This document shows, in pieces, positions 5,662-6,926 of a DNA stretch of 6,926 nt. The notes beneath the pieces were generated by a model. That model saw only the letters and a list, made by a program, of their open reading frames with translations, had not been told where the DNA came from and did not search any database. The position numbers were made by a program, and so were the translations under genes. Source of the DNA: Loktanella sp. (GTDB lineage: Bacteria; Pseudomonadota; Alphaproteobacteria; Rhodobacterales; Rhodobacteraceae); assembly GCA_003551805.1 (NCBI GenBank), contig PUNR01000398.1, positions 1 through 6,926 of the forward strand. The letters are read 5' to 3'. The number at the start of each line of letters is the position of its first letter. Within the stretch, counting starts at the first letter, position 1.

Positions 5662-5737
5662 GCCCCTATAGCTCAGCTGGTAGAGCAACTGATTTGTAAT
5701 CAGTAGGTCCGCGGTTCGAGTCCGTGTGGGGGCACCA
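5662..5737 (+). tRNA. trnT: tRNA-Thr, anticodon UGU
   Basis: A complete cloverleaf of 76 bases with encoded CCA. The acceptor GCCCCTA (5662-5668) pairs with TGGGGGC (5727-5733), with one G-T pair; the discriminator base is A5734 and CCA lies at 5735-5737. The D stem is GCTC/GAGC, the anticodon stem ACTGA/TCAGT around loop TTTGTAA with anticodon TGT at 5695-5697, the variable loop five bases, and the T arm CGCGG/CCGTG around TTCGAGT. It reads ACA, and ACG/ACU by wobble. No integrase or repeated 3' end is visible downstream within the window. Confidence 0.97.
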
Positions 5738-6103
5738 CTTTAAACCCTTTTCTACTAGTTTCGAGGCATCAGCTTGACCTGAGTTTGGTTCGGTCTACCC
5801 CTGAATCCACCTGCTTAGGGTCTTTGCGATCTAATGCGCGTGGACGATAATAGCTCCACCTTTGCTTTCATGTTGCGAGACAAGAAATCTCGAGGGGCAA
5901 GTTGTTTGCGATCAATCCCGCCCGGTTCTTGTCGCCCTGAACGCCAAGCGGGTCGCGGCGCGTTGTTGGCCGTTGGCCCGCGAACATTCCTTCATCAAGA
6001 CCAGTTTGGCGTTGATTTACCGCACAAACGGTCAGAGTGTCGTCACAACGCGCACGATGCGCGCATGCTCGGCGCAGCATTTGCAACAATCGGACGGAAT
6101 TTA
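5738..6103. other. 366-base spacer with no recognised gene
   Basis: Between the tRNA and the nuclease gene I see no credible coding region. Hand count gives about 55% GC over 5761-6060, against about 68% for a sample line inside the permease. Short open frames exist on both strands (for example 5868-6143 minus and 5862-6104 plus), but none has a ribosome-binding site, recognisable motif or GC-rich third codon positions. Small inverted repeats cluster near its right end: ATGCGCGCAT (6057-6066, perfect palindrome) and ATGCT/AGCAT (6065-6069 and 6076-6080). It could be a long leader, a small RNA locus or a decayed element inserted beside the tRNA; nothing visible decides between these. Confidence 0.5.
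5824..5851 (+). promoter_or_regulatory. Candidate promoter within the spacer upstream of the nuclease gene
   Basis: TTGCGA (5824-5829, 4 of 6) and GATAAT (5846-5851, 5 of 6) with a 16-base spacer form one of the better promoter matches in the window. A start near 5858 would give the nuclease gene a leader of about 245 bases, or could drive a separate small RNA. Confidence 0.35.
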
Positions 6104-6926
6104 ATGCGCCTTTTGGTTTCAGCTGACATCCATCTCGGGTCACCGATCCGGTCCATAGCGTTGCGCAATCCCGACCTTGGGGATCGTCTGAAACAGGCCA
6201 GCCGTGATGCCTTTACCAAGATCGTCGATCTCGCAATCAGCGAACGCGTCGATGCGCTGGTGCTGGCGGGGGATATCTTTGACGACCGCCATCCTGACCT
6301 GAAATCCCGCGCCTTTCTAATCGCGCAATTGTCGCGTGCGGCGCAAAACAGCGTGCCCACGGTGTTGATCCGGGGCAATCATGATGCGCTGCTGGACCAC
6401 CGGGCGCATGGTGATCTGGGGCCGGATATCCACCTTTTGCATAAAGGCGCGCCAAGTGTCGAAATCGGCGATACCGTGTTTCACGGCCTGTCTTTCGATG
6501 CGCGCCATGTCACGACCAGTTTTCTGCCTGATTACCCCCGCCCGGTTCCGGGCAAGCGTAACGTGGGGCTGATGCATACATCGCTTGATGGTGCGTCAGG
6601 CCATGATCCTTATGCGCCATGTTCCGAGCGCGATCTGATGGCGCATGGCTTTGATCTGTGGTGTCTGGGGCATATTCATGCGCCGTTTGAACGCGCAGAC
6701 GGCCCGGTTTTGGCAATCATGCCCGGCATTCCACAGCCCCGCCACTTTGGCGAACGTCAGGGTGGCAGTGTGGTCCTTGTGTCACTTGGCGATGGCCTGC
6801 CTGCGTTTGAACGCCACCCCGTCGGCCAGCTTGGGTTTTGCGAATCTGTGGTCGATCTGACCGATTGTACCGATCAGCAGCAGGTTCTGCGCAATCTGCA
6901 TGACGCGCTGATGTCGGCGCAGGTGC
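6104..6926 (+). CDS. DNA repair exonuclease, Mre11/SbcD/YhaO-type metallophosphoesterase (C-terminus cut by window edge)
   Basis: The first 274 residues of a calcineurin-like metallophosphoesterase of the SbcD/Mre11/YhaO group (COG0420), a two-metal nuclease acting on DNA ends. All core motifs are present: SADIHLGSP (6-14, Asp8 and His10), AGDIFDD (55-61, Asp57), RGNHDALL (90-97, Asn92 and His93), GLMHTS (155-160, His158) and LGHIHAPF (188-195, His190 and His192). The start ATG 6104 follows GGACGGA (6091-6097) at a six-base spacing and lies four codons before the first beta-strand motif, as is normal for the family. The frame stays open upstream to a stop at 5816-5818, but that stretch is not coding-like. 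Relatives are commonly followed by a YhaN/SbcC-type coiled-coil ATPase, which would lie beyond the window. Confidence 0.93.
   Translation, partial: MRLLVSADIHLGSPIRSIALRNPDLGDRLKQASRDAFTKIVDLAISERVDALVLAGDIFDDRHPDLKSRAFLIAQLSRAAQNSVPTVLIRGNHDALLDHRAHGDLGPDIHLLHKGAPSVEIGDTVFHGLSFDARHVTTSFLPDYPRPVPGKRNVGLMHTSLDGASGHDPYAPCSERDLMAHGFDLWCLGHIHAPFERADGPVLAIMPGIPQPRHFGERQGGSVVLVSLGDGLPAFERHPVGQLGFCESVVDLTDCTDQQQVLRNLHDALMSAQV

Noticed and set aside
5738..5770. Intrinsic terminator or attachment-site duplicate right after the tRNA
   Set aside because: There is a short pyrimidine run (CCCTTTTCT) but no preceding stem, and no repeat of the tRNA 3' end elsewhere in the window.
5868..6143. 91-codon minus-strand frame in the spacer after the tRNA
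   Set aside because: Its start lies within the nuclease gene, there is no motif I recognise, and it has no ribosome-binding site; I considered a transposase remnant but could not match any family.

Overview
The window looks like chromosomal DNA of an alphaproteobacterium, most likely a Rhodobacteraceae/Roseobacteraceae member. The reasons are moderately high GC with GC-rich third codon positions, a GapR (DUF2312) nucleoid protein, a divergent ACAD11-type acyl-CoA dehydrogenase/phosphotransferase pair, and a small two-helix membrane protein and a sulfotransferase-like hypothetical protein of types I associate with roseobacters. The lineage is an inference from protein style. No rRNA or other phylogenetic marker is present.

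Layout. 1-1143 (-): acyl-CoA dehydrogenase of the ACAD10/ACAD11 type, cut at its C-terminus by the window edge. 1235-2278 (+): the matching aminoglycoside-phosphotransferase-fold kinase, divergent from the dehydrogenase across a 91-base gap. In animals these two activities are fused in ACAD10/ACAD11. The kinase phosphorylates 4-hydroxyacyl-CoA and the dehydrogenase domain then processes the phosphorylated intermediate, so the pair is probably a split bacterial 4-hydroxy-acid (levulinate-like) catabolic module. 2275-2490 (-): 71-residue two-helix membrane protein, sharing a CTAG stop palindrome with the kinase. 2599-2859 (+): gapR, divergent from the membrane protein with two well-formed, back-to-back promoter candidates. 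2951-3832 (-): a 293-residue protein with a degenerate sulfotransferase-like outline, convergent with gapR and separated from it by two adjoining hairpins. 3915-5570 (+): a full-length two-domain ferric-iron ABC permease with no ATPase or binding-protein gene beside it, preceded by a perfect 6-2-6 palindrome near its predicted transcription start. 5662-5737 (+): tRNA-Thr(UGU) with encoded CCA; the -35 of its promoter sits inside the terminator-like hairpin of the permease. 5738-6103: about 366 bases with no recognised gene, lower in GC than the flanking genes. 6104-6926 (+): start of an Mre11/SbcD/YhaO-type metallophosphoesterase nuclease, cut by the window edge with all metal-binding motifs present.

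Most of the window is a set of short, independent transcription units (divergent or convergent neighbours) rather than one operon. The only clear functional partnership is the dehydrogenase/kinase pair. No mobile element, CRISPR array or phage gene is visible. The most interesting items are the split ACAD11 module, the sulfotransferase-like orphan family, the nested promoter/terminator arrangements, and the unexplained spacer after the tRNA.
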